Shown: positions 18,901 through 27,775 of the stretch, in pieces
Layout of the letters: each line of letters opens with the position of its first letter
How positions within the stretch are numbered: position 1 is the first letter of the stretch
Assembly (NCBI RefSeq): GCF_000317635.1
Contig: NC_019779.1
Location: forward strand, 124,001-188,000
Source: Halothece sp. PCC 7418
GTDB taxonomy: Bacteria > Cyanobacteriota > Cyanobacteriia > Cyanobacteriales > Rubidibacteraceae
Direction: 5' to 3'
Length of the DNA stretch: 64,000 bases
Position numbers and translations under genes: made by a program
Notes under the pieces: generated by a model
What the model was told of the DNA's origin: nothing
The model's input: the letters and a program-made list of their open reading frames with translations, nothing else
Database searches by the model: none

Positions 18901-19667
18901 ATCAGTTGGGGAATGTAAGGTTGCTGGGTAAGAACGTGCTTGCGATAAAGGAGGATGGCAACTACAGCGCGATCGGTTGCTTCTGGTTTCTCCTTCTGAT
19001 ACCACTGCAAGTAATCTTGAGGGGAAGTGAAATAACCCTCATAATCGGGATGTAACAACCCCATATTGGGCGTTTCTATAGGCGGTGGAATCTCACCGAC
19101 GGGTAAATCGAGATAAGTTTTCGCGATATAAGTAAACAGCGTGGCAACGTTTTCAGCCCCCCCGGCATTCCAATAACTGTAAATCGTCAGCCAATGGCGT
19201 AAATCTTGGACTTTGCGACCGGGAAGATACTTCAGCAGCTTCGGTCCTACTTTCAAAAAACTCAAATAACCTGCTAGCTTATCCTCTTCCCGACTATTTC
19301 CAAACTTACTAAGAATAAATTTAACGGGTTTTGGCATTCCCTTGGGTTTTTCACTGAGAGTAAACGTTCCCACCTTTGTCAGCGCCATCAGTTCCAGTGC
19401 AGACTCAAACACCAGGCGAATGGGAATATTTTGAATCCGTTCTCGCAACCACATCACTTGGTCATAGTCGAAGAGTAAACTGGCAAAGAAGACTTGTGCC
19501 CCTTTTAAAGCCTTTTCTATCTTGTCAGGAGAATTGGCTAAATCGCGATTACTAAAGACAAAAATTTCTAACTCAGGACAGTGTTGCTGAGCAACTTTTG
19601 CTGCTTCCCGATACAAATTGGCATTAAACGATTCAAAGCCAGCAATTAAAACAATCCGGTGTGTCAT
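15927..19667 (-). CDS. chlH: Magnesium-chelatase subunit H / CobN family protein (short BchH-like form)
   Basis: 1246 residues, the large porphyrin-binding subunit family of Mg- and Co-chelatases. Recognised segments are RHWLTIYSYWNAGGAENVA, LGFPLVGGPAGSMEAGRQ, HFGMHGTVEWLPGSPLGN, NPSESMLAKRRGYGVLISHN and EVDEDRLQQLRNLYDLTDAELEG at the end. Canonical cyanobacterial ChlH is about 1330 residues with a different N-terminus, so this is either the shorter BchH-like paralogue or a cobalt chelatase CobN; sequence alone does not settle it. chlD lies about 2.4 kb away on the opposite strand. Chelation of Mg into protoporphyrin IX or Co into the corrin ring is the expected reaction. Confidence 0.75.
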   Translation of the reverse strand: MTHRIVLIAGFESFNANLYREAAKVAQQHCPELEIFVFSNRDLANSPDKIEKALKGAQVFFASLLFDYDQVMWLRERIQNIPIRLVFESALELMALTKVGTFTLSEKPKGMPKPVKFILSKFGNSREEDKLAGYLSFLKVGPKLLKYLPGRKVQDLRHWLTIYSYWNAGGAENVATLFTYIAKTYLDLPVGEIPPPIETPNMGLLHPDYEGYFTSPQDYLQWYQKEKPEATDRAVVAILLYRKHVLTQQPYIPQLIRAFESANLLPVPFFITGVEGHIAVRDWLTTAYEQQQRELGNIATRSLRKEAVTVDAIVSTLGFPLVGGPAGSMEAGRQVAVATRILNAKNVPYIVAAPLLIQDIHSWTRQGIGGLQSVVLYALPELDGAIEPVPLGGLVGDDIYLVPERMKRLTGRVKRWIALREKSPRDRKLAIVLYGFPPGYGATGTAALLNVPQSLMRLLRELQAQGYNLGELPESGEALIQQVRDADEAYSGQLPHTSDLSASGITTVNAKALHKWLKPIQRRRIEKQWKSLTGSGIRTLGDHFLLGGVQLGNIWIGVQPPLGLSGDPMRLMFERDLTPHPQYAAFYKWLQEAFQADAVVHFGMHGTVEWLPGSPLGNTGYSWPDTLLGNIPHLYIYAANNPSESMLAKRRGYGVLISHNVPPYGRAGLYKELVTLRDLITEYREDPEKNFPLKEAICTKVVDTGLDADCPLPALQEQNLTFSYQTVSQLAPEIFDNYLKDLYDYLKVLENRLFSSGLHVLGQPPNSEQLASYLHAYFDGQLSEDVLDTIAQGETPSDVSNQSLLEEALEIRDRLNQTTDEITNLLRGLNGEYIPPAPGGDLLRDGPGVLPTGRNIHALDPYRMPSPAAFERGSAIAQQIISQHLAENGTYPETVAVMLWGLDTIKTKGESLGIVLGLAGAKPVKEGTGRIVRYELDPLDRLNHPRIDILGNLSGIFRDSFVNVIELLDDLFLRAATADEPRDQNFIRKHALELQAQGVENPSARLFSNPAGDFGSLVNDRVSDSNWDTAEQLADTWQGRNAYSYGRNDKGQTRLEVLNNLLKSTSRIVQQIDSVEYGLTDIQEYYANTGALKKAAETQGGKPVTASVVESFSKDSTPRQLEDVLRLEYRTKLLNPKWAQAMADQGSGGAYEISQRMTALIGWAGTTDFQENWVYDQAAETYALDPEMAERLRKANPEAFRNIVGRMLEAEGRGFWEVDEDRLQQLRNLYDLTDAELEGIVTPTSN

Positions 19668-19787
19668 CCCCGCCCTCCCGCAGAAACGCTCTACTTTGAT
19701 CTTAACGGGTTTCCCTTTCTGATCCCTTCTTCACCCCGTTTAGAAAAGTAATCCATTTTATACAAAATCCCGTGAAAAAAAACTAAA

Positions 19788-20275
19788 TTAAACCAAGGCT
19801 TCGCTACAAATAATGGTTGCAATTGGTTTCTCTTCTCTTGCTAGTTTTTTATCCCGCCATTCTCCTATATTATGTTGATGATAGAGTTGTTTTAATCGTG
19901 TTACTCATGCCACAGAGGTTTTTCTCTAATCCTGTTTCTGGCAGAAAGTTATAGCCATAGATGACATCATTTTCGCTACCAATGCGATCAATTCTTCCAA
20001 AGCGTTGAATTAATTTAACAGGATTCCAGTGCAAATCATAGTTAATAATAATATTGCCATCTTGTAAGTTCAATCCTTCTGCGAGAACATCTGTTGCAAT
20101 TAGAGTTTGAATCTCTTTCTCTATGGAAAAGTTTAATCTGGTTGTAAATATCCCATAAGGTTCTCATATAGATATCATAGGGAGACGTTGGCGCGATCGC
20201 CCATGATTGCTTCATTTCCGCCATTAAGTTGGCGTTGAAATCTTCCGCTTCTTCATTGACTGACAAAAGATTCAA
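19788..20275 (-). pseudogene. Remnant of a SNF2/Superfamily-2 helicase C-terminal domain
   Basis: Helicase motifs V and VI are readable but spread over different frames: TLIATDVLAEGLNLQDG and then NIIINYDLHWNPVKLIQRFG, RIDRIGSENDVIYGYNF. The frame switches near 20110-20130 and again near 19900, after which EWRDKKLAREEKPIATI runs to a stop at 19788. The upstream piece begins abruptly (MNLLSVNEEAEDFNAN) and the N-terminal ATPase lobe is missing. It is clearly a decayed C-terminal fragment of a HepA/RapA- or DrmD-like helicase. It lies immediately upstream of the chelatase gene. Confidence 0.8.
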
Positions 20276-20277
20276 AA

Positions 20278-20335
20278 CGTAGGTTGGGTTGAGGTCACGA
20301 AACCCAACACCAATCAGTTATCAGTTACCAGTTGA
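20278..20335. repeat. GTAGGTTGGGT repeat and TTACCAGTT tandem motif
   Basis: GTAGGTTGGGTT...AACCCAACA forms a short inverted pair, followed by CAGTTATCAGTTACCAGTTG, a run of near-identical heptamers. The same TTACCAGT words recur at 20920-20945 and 13485-13500. Confidence 0.6.
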
Positions 20336-20384
20336 CAACGATAACTCCGAACTGCTTTTTTAAGGATAGTATTTTGGGAAGGAG

Positions 20385-20740
20385 TCATACTAAAATTCCT
20401 TCACGGTGAACATTCCGAAAGAAAGGAAGGGACTCTTGATTAAATTGAGATAACGAGACGAAAGCGCGAGAAATAACCACATCATGTTCTAAACAAAAAT
20501 CAGATGTAAACTCTCCTGTTCGCTCAATTTCTTCCTCAGAATTAACAGGGTCTTTCAAGACAATTAAAAGGTCAATATCAGAATCATTTCTTGATTATTC
20601 AAAGCTCTATTCCTTGTTCAATTGCTTTGAGAATATGGGGTTTCGCTTTTTCTGCTTCTACTAAATCAATTGTAAATCGATGTCCTTTTTCAATCATAGC
20701 ACCTGCTCGAAAAATACTAGCTTCAGCCAACAAAGTAGGT
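20385..20740 (-). pseudogene. Nucleotidyltransferase (MNT-like) remnant plus an upstream fragment
   Basis: The 3' piece (stop at 20385) reads NDSDIDLLIVLKDPVNSEEEIER and EHDVVISRAFVSLSQFN, the DxD core and following strand of a minimal nucleotidyltransferase, but the preceding GS motif is lost to a stop and frame change near 20595. Just upstream, in another frame ending at 20599, is AGAMIEKGHRFTIDLVEAEK, probably the end of a partner protein. Neither has a credible start. This looks like a decayed two-gene toxin-antitoxin-type unit. Confidence 0.6.
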
Positions 20741-20866
20741 TGGGTGGAGCAAAGTGAATCCCAACAACAATCATAAGCAATTACCCGAACCTGATATTAA
20801 ATGATCTTCTTATGACCAGATGTTACACCTCGTAGGGTGGGCATTGCCCACCCTACTTTAAATCTT
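20730..20866. repeat. GTAGGTTGGGTGGAG repeat, copy 2, and GTAGGGTGGGCATTGCCCACCCTAC palindrome
   Basis: A diverged copy of the 5055-5130 repeat, including the ATAAGCAATTACCCGAACCT tail. After 30 bases a near-perfect palindrome follows at 20832-20856, with arms GTAGGGTGGGC and GCCCACCCTAC around ATT. Such elements are common in cyanobacterial intergenic DNA. Confidence 0.7.
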
Positions 20867-20983
20867 CCAATTCTAAGGAATCATCAAATAAAGAAATTCC
20901 CCATTTTCCCAAGTGACCAGTTATTAGTGACCAGTTACCAGTTTACAACGATATCATGGAATATTAGAGATAATGGTGTGATT

Positions 20984-21322
20984 ATGACTTCATTAACAAC
21001 AGACCTACAATTAATTTTAAGTGAGAGGCTGAATGTTTCTTACAGCGACATTGAAGATGTTTGTTAACGGTGGAAAATTGAGGAAATGGCTTTATTTGGT
21101 TCAGTTTTACGGGAAGATTTTAATGAAGATAGTGATGTTGATGTTTTAGTGTTTTTTCAAGAGAAACCTAGTTGGAGTTTATTTGATTTAATAGATTTAC
21201 AAGAGGAATTACAGAATTTATTTAGTCGTCCCGTTGATATTGTGCAAAAAAAAGAATTAAATAATCCCTATCGTCGCCAAGAAATTCTCAAAACACATCA
21301 GTTAGTTTATGGACAAAAATAA
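20984..21322 (+). pseudogene. MNT-type nucleotidyltransferase interrupted by one TAA codon
   Basis: From the ATG at 20984 the protein reads MTSLTTDLQLILSERLN and IEDVC, then TAA at 21065, then in the same frame RWKIEEMALFGSVLREDF, NEDSDVDVLVFF and onward to 21322. The GS and DxD motifs of a minimal nucleotidyltransferase (MntA-like antitoxin of HEPN-MNT modules) are intact. Family proteins usually have CQRW or CRRW at the junction, so a single CAA to TAA change explains the stop. A shorter product could start at the ATG at 21086. No HEPN partner gene follows. Confidence 0.75.
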
Positions 21323-21379
21323 TCGGGAGATTGCTTCTGGAGTCATACTAATACCATTTTGATAAACTGGCGCTACACA

Positions 21380-21470
21380 CCAACCCATCATTCCCCCCTT
21401 TCCAACCGGAGCTTTAGTGAGGAGGGCTAGGGGGGATTTAATGTAACTTGACTTCTCCAAAATGGTATAA
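21380..21470. repeat. CCCCCC...GGGCTAGGGGGGAT repeat, copy 2
   Basis: The same GGGCTAGGGGGGAT block as at 3345 is preceded by a C-run. The outer arms ATACCATTTTG (21351) and AAAATGGTAT (21461-21470) are also inverted with respect to each other, making a hairpin-like element of about 120 bases. Confidence 0.55.
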
Positions 21471-21527
21471 AGTGCAAAATTGCTTTCCAGTCTTTTGGCT
21501 GCGCCTTGTAGATGACCAGTGACCCGT

Positions 21528-21896
21528 TTACAAGCCATATAAAACAGCGACAATTTCATCAATTTCTTCTTCCCATTTCTCACAGTTAATTCCTTTCGTA
21601 TCAATGCAGTTGATGTAAGGATGTTCTTTCAGAAGTTGAGTAATAATGGGGCGTTCATCGGTTTGTCGTAGTTGGTTTGAGTTAAGGCGACAATAGATAA
21701 TGTGGAAATCTTCCCCAGCAGTGGCGAGTAAAAGGGGATGATCTGCGAGTTTTTCTGTGGCGGTTTCACTCCAGTGGCGAGTGGAAAGGGGAACGTTTGC
21801 GCGATCGTAGTTAAGTTCAGCCAGTAATTCTTTCAGGGAGGATAAGCCTTTCAGGTTGGCGAGAATATCTTGAATAGTCTGTTGCAATTGACTCAT
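21528..21896 (-). pseudogene. N-terminal fragment resembling an Eco57I-type methylase / restriction protein
   Basis: About 122 residues from the ATG giving [38 protein letters not shown] and DERPIITQLLKEHPYINC resemble the N-terminal region of large class I DNA methyltransferase/restriction proteins with an Eco57I-like domain. The catalytic NPPY region is absent, and the reading frame ends after an unrelated tail. It may be a relic of the same locus as the helicase remnant. The family match is from memory and moderate. Confidence 0.5.
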
Positions 21897-22034
21897 GATC
21901 ACAGGAGAAAACCCTTTTATCGGACACAGAGAGAAAACTTTTCATCATCTTACCCCCTCTCTCTGCGCGATCGCTATTTATCTCGATCTCCCAACTTCAT
22001 GAGAGACAATGGAAGTAGGTCTGAGGGGAACATT

Positions 22035-24044
22035 ATGAGAGAACAGACATCGCCACAATTATACTTTTCCCCAGTTGCTTTTCCTTTACCAGCAGTGGTC
22101 AATCAAGATTTAATTAAATTGGGATTACTGTTGGTTGCTGTTGATCCGAACTTAGGGGGAATCGCGATCGCGGGACGAAGAGGAACTGCAAAAACCGTTC
22201 TCGCTAGAGGATTACACGCTTTATTACCGCCGATTGAAGTGGTCAAAGGGTCTTGTTGCAACTGCGATCCGCAGCATCCTGAGGAATGGGATGATTTGAC
22301 CCGAGAGGCGAATCCCAACTTAATCCCTAAAGTAGAAGTCAGACCAACCCCGTTTATACAAGTTCCTCTAGGGGTAACAGAAGACCGATTATTGGGGTCT
22401 GTGGATGTGGTGCGTTCCATTGAAAAGGGAGAAACCATCTTTCAGCCTGGATTACTCGCAGCAGCCCATCGCGGTATCCTCTACATTGATGAAATTAATT
22501 TACTGGATGAGAGTATTACCAATCTCTTACTCACTATTTTGACTCAAGGGCGGAACTGCATTGAGCGAGAGGGGATTAGTTTTGAACATCCCTGTCAACC
22601 TCTGGTGATTGCAACCTATAATCCAGAGGAAAAAGAACTGCGATCGCAGCTTTTAGACCTTTTCGCGATCGGAATTTCTGCGGACAGTCCCTTAACTGTG
22701 GCGCAACGGGTGTCTGGAGTCGAGCGTGTGGTTCACTTCCAAAATGCCCCCTATCCCTTTCTCAAACAACACGCTGAAGAGATTAACGAACTGAAATTAC
22801 AAATTGCTCTCGCTCGGGAGTTACTACCACAGGTTATCATTCAACAAAAACAAATGACCACTCTGGTTGCAGAAGCCGAACGCTTCCAGATTGAAGGTCA
22901 TCGCGGAGAAATCTGTGCTGTCCGTATTGCAAAAGCCCATGCTGCACTTTTAGGGCGGGTAGAAGTAAACACTGAAGATTTGCAAGTCGCTGTTGAACTG
23001 GCGATTGTTCCCAGAGCAACCATGGTTCCGATGCCAAAAGAACCGCCCACACCGCCGACAGCACCGCCTGAATCTACTCCCGAAACGTCCGAGTCAAAAA
23101 CAGACCAACAAGAAGAAACGCCTCCTCAAGCGTCCGAAACTATCCCCGCAGAGTTAGTGATTGCACCCGAGACAGTAGCCCTAGATCCGATGCTGCTTAA
23201 CTTTGGTCTGATGGCGCGTCGCCGTCGGGGTCAAGCTGGGGGACGCAGTTTAATTTATTCTCAAGATCGCGGGCGTTATGTCAAGCCCATGTTTCCCAGA
23301 GGAGAAGTGCGACGAGTCGCAGTTGATGCAACTTTACGAGCAGCAGCCCCTTATCAAAAGTTACGTTCTCATGCTGCTTCCACACACCGCGTCATTATCA
23401 AAAAGGATGACTTACGAGTGAAACGTCTCGCTCGCAAAGCCAAAGCACTGGTTATTTTTGTGGTTGATGCTTCGGGATCAATGGCGCTCAACCGCATGGA
23501 ATCAGCAAAGGGCGCAACCCTACAACTTTTAAGTGAAACTTACAAACATCGCGATCAGATTGCTTTGATTGTTTGTCGGGGCGAACGGGCGGACGTTTTA
23601 TTACCTCCAACTCGTTCCGTCACTGCTGCTCGTCGTCGCCTAGAACGCCTTCCCTGTGGCGGGGGAACGCCTCTCGCCCATGGTTTGGCGCAAGCGGTGC
23701 GACTGGGTTGTAATGCGAGACAAAGTAAAGATGTCAGTCAAGTGGTGATTGTTGCGATTACTGATGGTCGTGGTAATATTTCTCTCTCGCGATCAGTGGC
23801 TCAACCTTTGTCAGAAGAAGAACAACCGAATCTCAAACAAGAACTGCTGGATATTGCAGCAAAAATCCGTGTTTTAGGGATGCAGTTACTGGTGATTGAT
23901 ACTGAGCGCAAATACATTTCTTCTGGGTTAGCGCAAGAGATCGCGCAACAAGCAGCAGGGACTTATTACTACTTACCCCAAGCCTCTGATAGAACTCTGA
24001 GCGCGATCGCGCAAGAAGCGATCACTTCTTCAATCCCGTCATAA
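22035..24044 (+). CDS. chlD: Magnesium chelatase ATPase subunit D
   Basis: 669 residues from the ATG at 22035; an upstream in-frame start at 21870 adds a non-homologous tail. The N-terminal AAA+ domain (about 20-345) has [20 protein letters not shown] as a Walker-A-like region and [13 protein letters not shown] as Walker B. A Pro/acidic linker ([18 protein letters not shown]) follows. The C-terminal integrin-like von Willebrand A domain has the MIDAS motif [11 protein letters not shown] with later THR-type and DGRGN elements. ChlD, ChlI and ChlH insert Mg2+ into protoporphyrin IX, the first committed step of chlorophyll synthesis. Confidence 0.95.
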   Translation: MREQTSPQLYFSPVAFPLPAVVNQDLIKLGLLLVAVDPNLGGIAIAGRRGTAKTVLARGLHALLPPIEVVKGSCCNCDPQHPEEWDDLTREANPNLIPKVEVRPTPFIQVPLGVTEDRLLGSVDVVRSIEKGETIFQPGLLAAAHRGILYIDEINLLDESITNLLLTILTQGRNCIEREGISFEHPCQPLVIATYNPEEKELRSQLLDLFAIGISADSPLTVAQRVSGVERVVHFQNAPYPFLKQHAEEINELKLQIALARELLPQVIIQQKQMTTLVAEAERFQIEGHRGEICAVRIAKAHAALLGRVEVNTEDLQVAVELAIVPRATMVPMPKEPPTPPTAPPESTPETSESKTDQQEETPPQASETIPAELVIAPETVALDPMLLNFGLMARRRRGQAGGRSLIYSQDRGRYVKPMFPRGEVRRVAVDATLRAAAPYQKLRSHAASTHRVIIKKDDLRVKRLARKAKALVIFVVDASGSMALNRMESAKGATLQLLSETYKHRDQIALIVCRGERADVLLPPTRSVTAARRRLERLPCGGGTPLAHGLAQAVRLGCNARQSKDVSQVVIVAITDGRGNISLSRSVAQPLSEEEQPNLKQELLDIAAKIRVLGMQLLVIDTERKYISSGLAQEIAQQAAGTYYYLPQASDRTLSAIAQEAITSSIPS

Positions 24045-24356
24045 ATTACCTGTACTTCCCGCCTTGAAATCGCTCAAGTTTTGCGACACCCGCTTGTCAT
24101 TAGTTCCGAATTTAAATTACAAAAACAACCTAATTTCAGTTTCTTTTTAATTGTTTTTAAGGACAATTTTGATTATATATAAATCACATAGACTTCTCTT
24201 TTCCTCAAGGGAATCCTCACTCCCCACCCTGAACTCAAGAAAACAATTTTTCATTTTACTCTCAAAGCATGATTATTAATTATCACAATAGTGTTGTTAT
24301 TTTTAATATTAAATCTGGGTAACTTAAAGTTAATCGTAAAAAATAATGATAATAAA
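24045..24356. other. Intergenic region chlD to pilin-like gene, AT-rich
   Basis: No gene was recognised. The segment is AT-rich and includes TTGATTATATATAAATCAC at about 24168-24186, which could hold a -10-like TATATA element for the pilin gene, but no confident -35 is seen. Confidence 0.4.
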
Positions 24357-24872
24357 ATGAGTCAGTTAGTTTATATAAAAAAAATAATTGAATATCTTCA
24401 AAAGGGAAAAAATGAGGAAGGATTTACCTTACTTGAACTGTTAATTGTCATTGTTATTGTAGGAATTTTAAGTGCAGTAGCCCTCCCTTCTCTAGTCGCC
24501 CAAGCCGACAAAGCCCGTTATACCAAAGCGAGAGTTCAGATGGATGCAATGGCAAAAGAACTGAAATCTCATCGTCTTGAAAAAGGTTACTTTCCACCTG
24601 ATGTTTATCCTAATATTACCCCTGACGGTATCAGTTATTTTCCTAAAACTTCTGATGGTGTGGTTCCCTTTGACTCTGAATATGACTACGAAAGTTGGGA
24701 GGTTAATGGAAATCAATGTTATATTCAAATTACATTTTTTGGTAAAGATGGCGATCGCGAAAGCCCCACCAATCAAGAAGTATATTCAGAACCAGGAGTT
24801 TATGAATATAACTCAGGAGATGATATTTTATATGTATTAGGAACTTATAATCAAACTTGTCAATCAAACTAA
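24357..24872 (+). CDS. Type IV pilin-like (prepilin-cleaved) protein
   Basis: 171 residues from the ATG at 24357 (a TTG-type start at 24291 is possible). A basic leader ends EEGFTLLELLIVIVIVGILS: the G|F cleavage site of prepilin peptidase, Glu at +5 and the N-methylation/hydrophobic helix of type IV pilins and pseudopilins. The body has few cysteines (one in NQCYIQ, one in NQTCQSN) that could form the pilin disulfide loop. Pilus assembly genes pilM-Q lie 8 kb downstream. It could be a major or minor pilin; the short leader and size favour a minor pilin or pseudopilin. Confidence 0.85.
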   Translation: MSQLVYIKKIIEYLQKGKNEEGFTLLELLIVIVIVGILSAVALPSLVAQADKARYTKARVQMDAMAKELKSHRLEKGYFPPDVYPNITPDGISYFPKTSDGVVPFDSEYDYESWEVNGNQCYIQITFFGKDGDRESPTNQEVYSEPGVYEYNSGDDILYVLGTYNQTCQSN

Positions 24873-24892
24873 TCTGAACACGGTTAAGGTAT

Positions 24893-24984
24893 AGCACTAC
24901 TCATGCAGGTTAGGACAGATCGAAATTCCAAAACCAAGTCATCCATTACCTTTCCCCTTTTCCCAGCGCGTAGCGCTATAACAG
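24893..24984. repeat. MITE-like repeat with TATAGCACT/AGCGCTATA ends, copy 1
   Basis: It begins TATAGCACTACTCATGCAGG, contains GACAGATCGAAAT, and ends TTTCCCCTTTTCCCAGCGCG followed by TAGCGCTATA. The same order of blocks is found at 31991-32117. The ends are short inverted repeats. No reading frame is inside. Confidence 0.6.
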
Positions 24985-25189
24985 GTCACAGCGCACTGCA
25001 CTCACTCTTCAATTAGACACAACGAGGGCTCACCGCTTCATCACGATTAACTGCCCCCTGTATGGTCAAATAAAAATTAATTCAAAACACGGTTATGTCG
25101 CCTGCAACCCTTTTGTGTTAGAATTTCCGAAGATTTTGCCCTAAAAGTTGTTCGACAGGGCTGGATGCTTTAATTCTTCGGAGACTCTT

Positions 25190-27616
25190 ATGACAAACAG
25201 TTACGGTGCTGAACAGATACAAGTTCTTGAAGGTCTAGAGCCAGTTCGTAAACGCCCTGGAATGTATATTGGCTCAACTGGACCGCGAGGACTGCATCAT
25301 CTGGTTTACGAGGTGGTGGATAATTCCATTGATGAAGCCCTTGCTGGCTACTGCACCCATATCGAAATCGATCTTAACGCAGATGGCTCAGTTACTGTAA
25401 CTGATAATGGACGTGGCATTCCAGTAGAAGTCCATTCCCGCACGGGTAAATCAGCATTAGAAACCGTAATGACCGTTCTCCATGCGGGCGGTAAATTTGG
25501 AGGCGGAGGCTATAAAGTTTCTGGCGGACTGCATGGGGTTGGGGTTTCTGTGGTTAATGCCCTTTCCGAATGGGTCGAAGTGACAGTCCGACGGGAAAAC
25601 ACCGCCTATAAGCAACGCTACGCACGGGGGATTCCCACTCATGAGTTAGAAAGCGAACCCGATCCGAGCCCAGAAACGGGAACATCACTGCGCTTTCTTC
25701 CTGATACAGAAATTTTTACAACAGGGATTGAATTTGACTATAACACCCTTGCGGGACGACTGCGAGAACTCGCCTATCTCAACGCTGGGGTGAGAATCAC
25801 CTTTACTGACCACCGTAACCCAGAACAGCCACGTCAGGAAACCTACTGCTATGAAGGGGGAATTAAGGAATACGTCGGTTACATCGTCGGTGAAAAACAG
25901 CCCCTTCACCCTGACATTATCTACGTGCAAGGGGAAAAAGAAGGGGTACAAGTGGAAGTCGCCCTGCAATGGTGTGTGGATGCCTATAGTGATAATGTTT
26001 TAGGCTTTGCTAATAATATCCGCACCGTTGACGGGGGAACGCATCTGGAGGGGTTGAAGACCGTTTTAACCCGCACCATGAATAATGTCGCCCGAAAGCG
26101 CAACAAACTTAAAGAAAACGATTCTAATCTGGCGGGGGAAAATATCCGAGAAGGGTTAACCGCCGTGATTTCCGTAAAAGTTCCAGAACCCGAATTTGAA
26201 GGGCAAACCAAGACGAAGTTAGGGAACACTGAAGTGAGAGGGATTGTTGACTCTTTAGTGGGAGAAACCCTCACCGAGTTTTTAGATTTTAATCCCAATG
26301 TTGCCGATGCGATTATTGAAAAAGCTGTACAAGCCTTCAAAGCAGCCGAAGCAGCCCGTCGCGCCAGAGAGTTAGTCCGTCGCAAATCGGTTTTAGAATC
26401 TTCTCCCCTTCCTGGGAAATTAGCTGATTGCAGTTCCCGCGATCCCGCAGAGTCGGAAATCTTTATTGTGGAAGGCGATAGTGCAGGCGGTTGTTTTGAT
26501 GGTGATACAGAAGTTGCTTTAGCAGATGGACGGAATGTCACATTTAAGCAACTGGTTATAGAAGAAGCAGCCGGAAAACAAAACTTCTGTTACACGATCC
26601 GTAAAGATGGCACAGTTGGGCTAGAAAGAATTATTAACGCTCGGATTACTAAAACAAATGCTGAAGTCGTTAAAGTCACTCTCGATAATGGAGAAACGAT
26701 CATTTGTACGCCAGACCATCCGTTTATGTTGCGTGATGGGAGTTATAAGGCTGCTTCACGGTTGACTCCTGATGATGCTTTGATGTTTGATTTAACCACA
26801 GAGTCACAGAGAACACAGAGAATTTTTGAACGGTTATCTGATGGAGAGAATCTTTTAACGACAACAGCAGTTATTGATGATAAGCGTCGCGCAGTCGCAG
26901 TAGAATCTTTCTCGGAAACTAGAGATGTCTATGACATTGAAGTTCCCCACACCCATAACTTTGCCCTCGCCAGTGGCGTTTTTGTTCATAACAGTGCTAA
27001 ACAAGGTCGAGACAGACGATTTCAAGCGATTCTGCCCTTACGAGGTAAAATCCTGAACATTGAAAAAACCGATGACAGCAAAATTTATAAAAATAATGAG
27101 ATTCAATCTCTCATTACTGCATTGGGCTTAGGGGTGAAAGGAGAAGAGTTTGATCTCTCGCAACTGCGTTACCATCGCGCAGTGATTATGACTGATGCTG
27201 ATGTTGATGGAGCGCACATCAGAACCTTGTTATTAACCTTTTTCTATCGCTATCAACGGGCGCTCATTGAACAAGGCTATGTTTACATCGCTTGTCCGCC
27301 TCTCTATAAAGTAGAACGGGGAAAACAACATTACTATTGCTACAGCGATCGCGAGATGCAGAATTTAGTTAGAGAGTTCCCGAATAATGCTAACTATACC
27401 CTGCAACGGTTTAAGGGCTTAGGAGAAATGATGCCGTTGCAACTGTGGGAAACCACCATGAACCCCGAAACACGGACACTGAAGCGTGTGGAAATTGAAG
27501 ATGCAGCGGAAGCCGATCGCATTTTCAGCGTCTTAATGGGCGATCGCGTTGCCCCCCGCCGAGAGTTCATTGAAACTTACGGTCCCCAACTCAATCTGAC
27601 TGACTTGGATATTTGA
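25190..27616 (+). CDS. gyrB: DNA gyrase subunit B containing an in-frame intein
   Basis: 808 codons from the ATG at 25190 (an upstream in-frame start at 25148 is less likely). The exteins make a GyrB of about 641 residues: the GHKL ATPase domain with [10 protein letters not shown] and DNGRGIPVE, the transducer domain, and the TOPRIM domain. Residues 435-601 are a 167-residue intein inserted between EGDSAGG and SAKQGRDRR in the TOPRIM motif. The C-terminal part has the metal-binding [20 protein letters not shown]. Splicing is required for active gyrase, which introduces negative supercoils with GyrA. gyrA is not in the window. Confidence 0.96.
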   Translation: MTNSYGAEQIQVLEGLEPVRKRPGMYIGSTGPRGLHHLVYEVVDNSIDEALAGYCTHIEIDLNADGSVTVTDNGRGIPVEVHSRTGKSALETVMTVLHAGGKFGGGGYKVSGGLHGVGVSVVNALSEWVEVTVRRENTAYKQRYARGIPTHELESEPDPSPETGTSLRFLPDTEIFTTGIEFDYNTLAGRLRELAYLNAGVRITFTDHRNPEQPRQETYCYEGGIKEYVGYIVGEKQPLHPDIIYVQGEKEGVQVEVALQWCVDAYSDNVLGFANNIRTVDGGTHLEGLKTVLTRTMNNVARKRNKLKENDSNLAGENIREGLTAVISVKVPEPEFEGQTKTKLGNTEVRGIVDSLVGETLTEFLDFNPNVADAIIEKAVQAFKAAEAARRARELVRRKSVLESSPLPGKLADCSSRDPAESEIFIVEGDSAGGCFDGDTEVALADGRNVTFKQLVIEEAAGKQNFCYTIRKDGTVGLERIINARITKTNAEVVKVTLDNGETIICTPDHPFMLRDGSYKAASRLTPDDALMFDLTTESQRTQRIFERLSDGENLLTTTAVIDDKRRAVAVESFSETRDVYDIEVPHTHNFALASGVFVHNSAKQGRDRRFQAILPLRGKILNIEKTDDSKIYKNNEIQSLITALGLGVKGEEFDLSQLRYHRAVIMTDADVDGAHIRTLLLTFFYRYQRALIEQGYVYIACPPLYKVERGKQHYYCYSDREMQNLVREFPNNANYTLQRFKGLGEMMPLQLWETTMNPETRTLKRVEIEDAAEADRIFSVLMGDRVAPRREFIETYGPQLNLTDLDI
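26492..26992 (+). mobile_element. GyrB mini-intein (167 codons, no homing endonuclease)
   Basis: Block A is [13 protein letters not shown] with Cys1; block B is [17 protein letters not shown] with the TxxH-type TPDH; block F is [17 protein letters not shown]; block G is ASGVFVHN, ending in the His-Asn pair, with Ser as the +1 extein residue. The central region (about 40 residues containing [18 protein letters not shown]) is too short for a LAGLIDADG or HNH endonuclease. It should splice autonomously in the protein. The insertion point, in the conserved EGDSAGG/SAKQGR loop, is the known GyrB intein site. Confidence 0.95.
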
Positions 27617-27775
27617 TCTAAAATTAACAATTAGTCGTTTGTCTATTGCCGTTCGTCCTCTGTGGCTTGTTCAGAGTTAGTTAACGATTTCTAGAAATAA
27701 TCAAGAACAACTCGCTAATAACTGAGGACGAATGACGAATGACAGATGACTCAATTATTAATGATGAACCGACTT

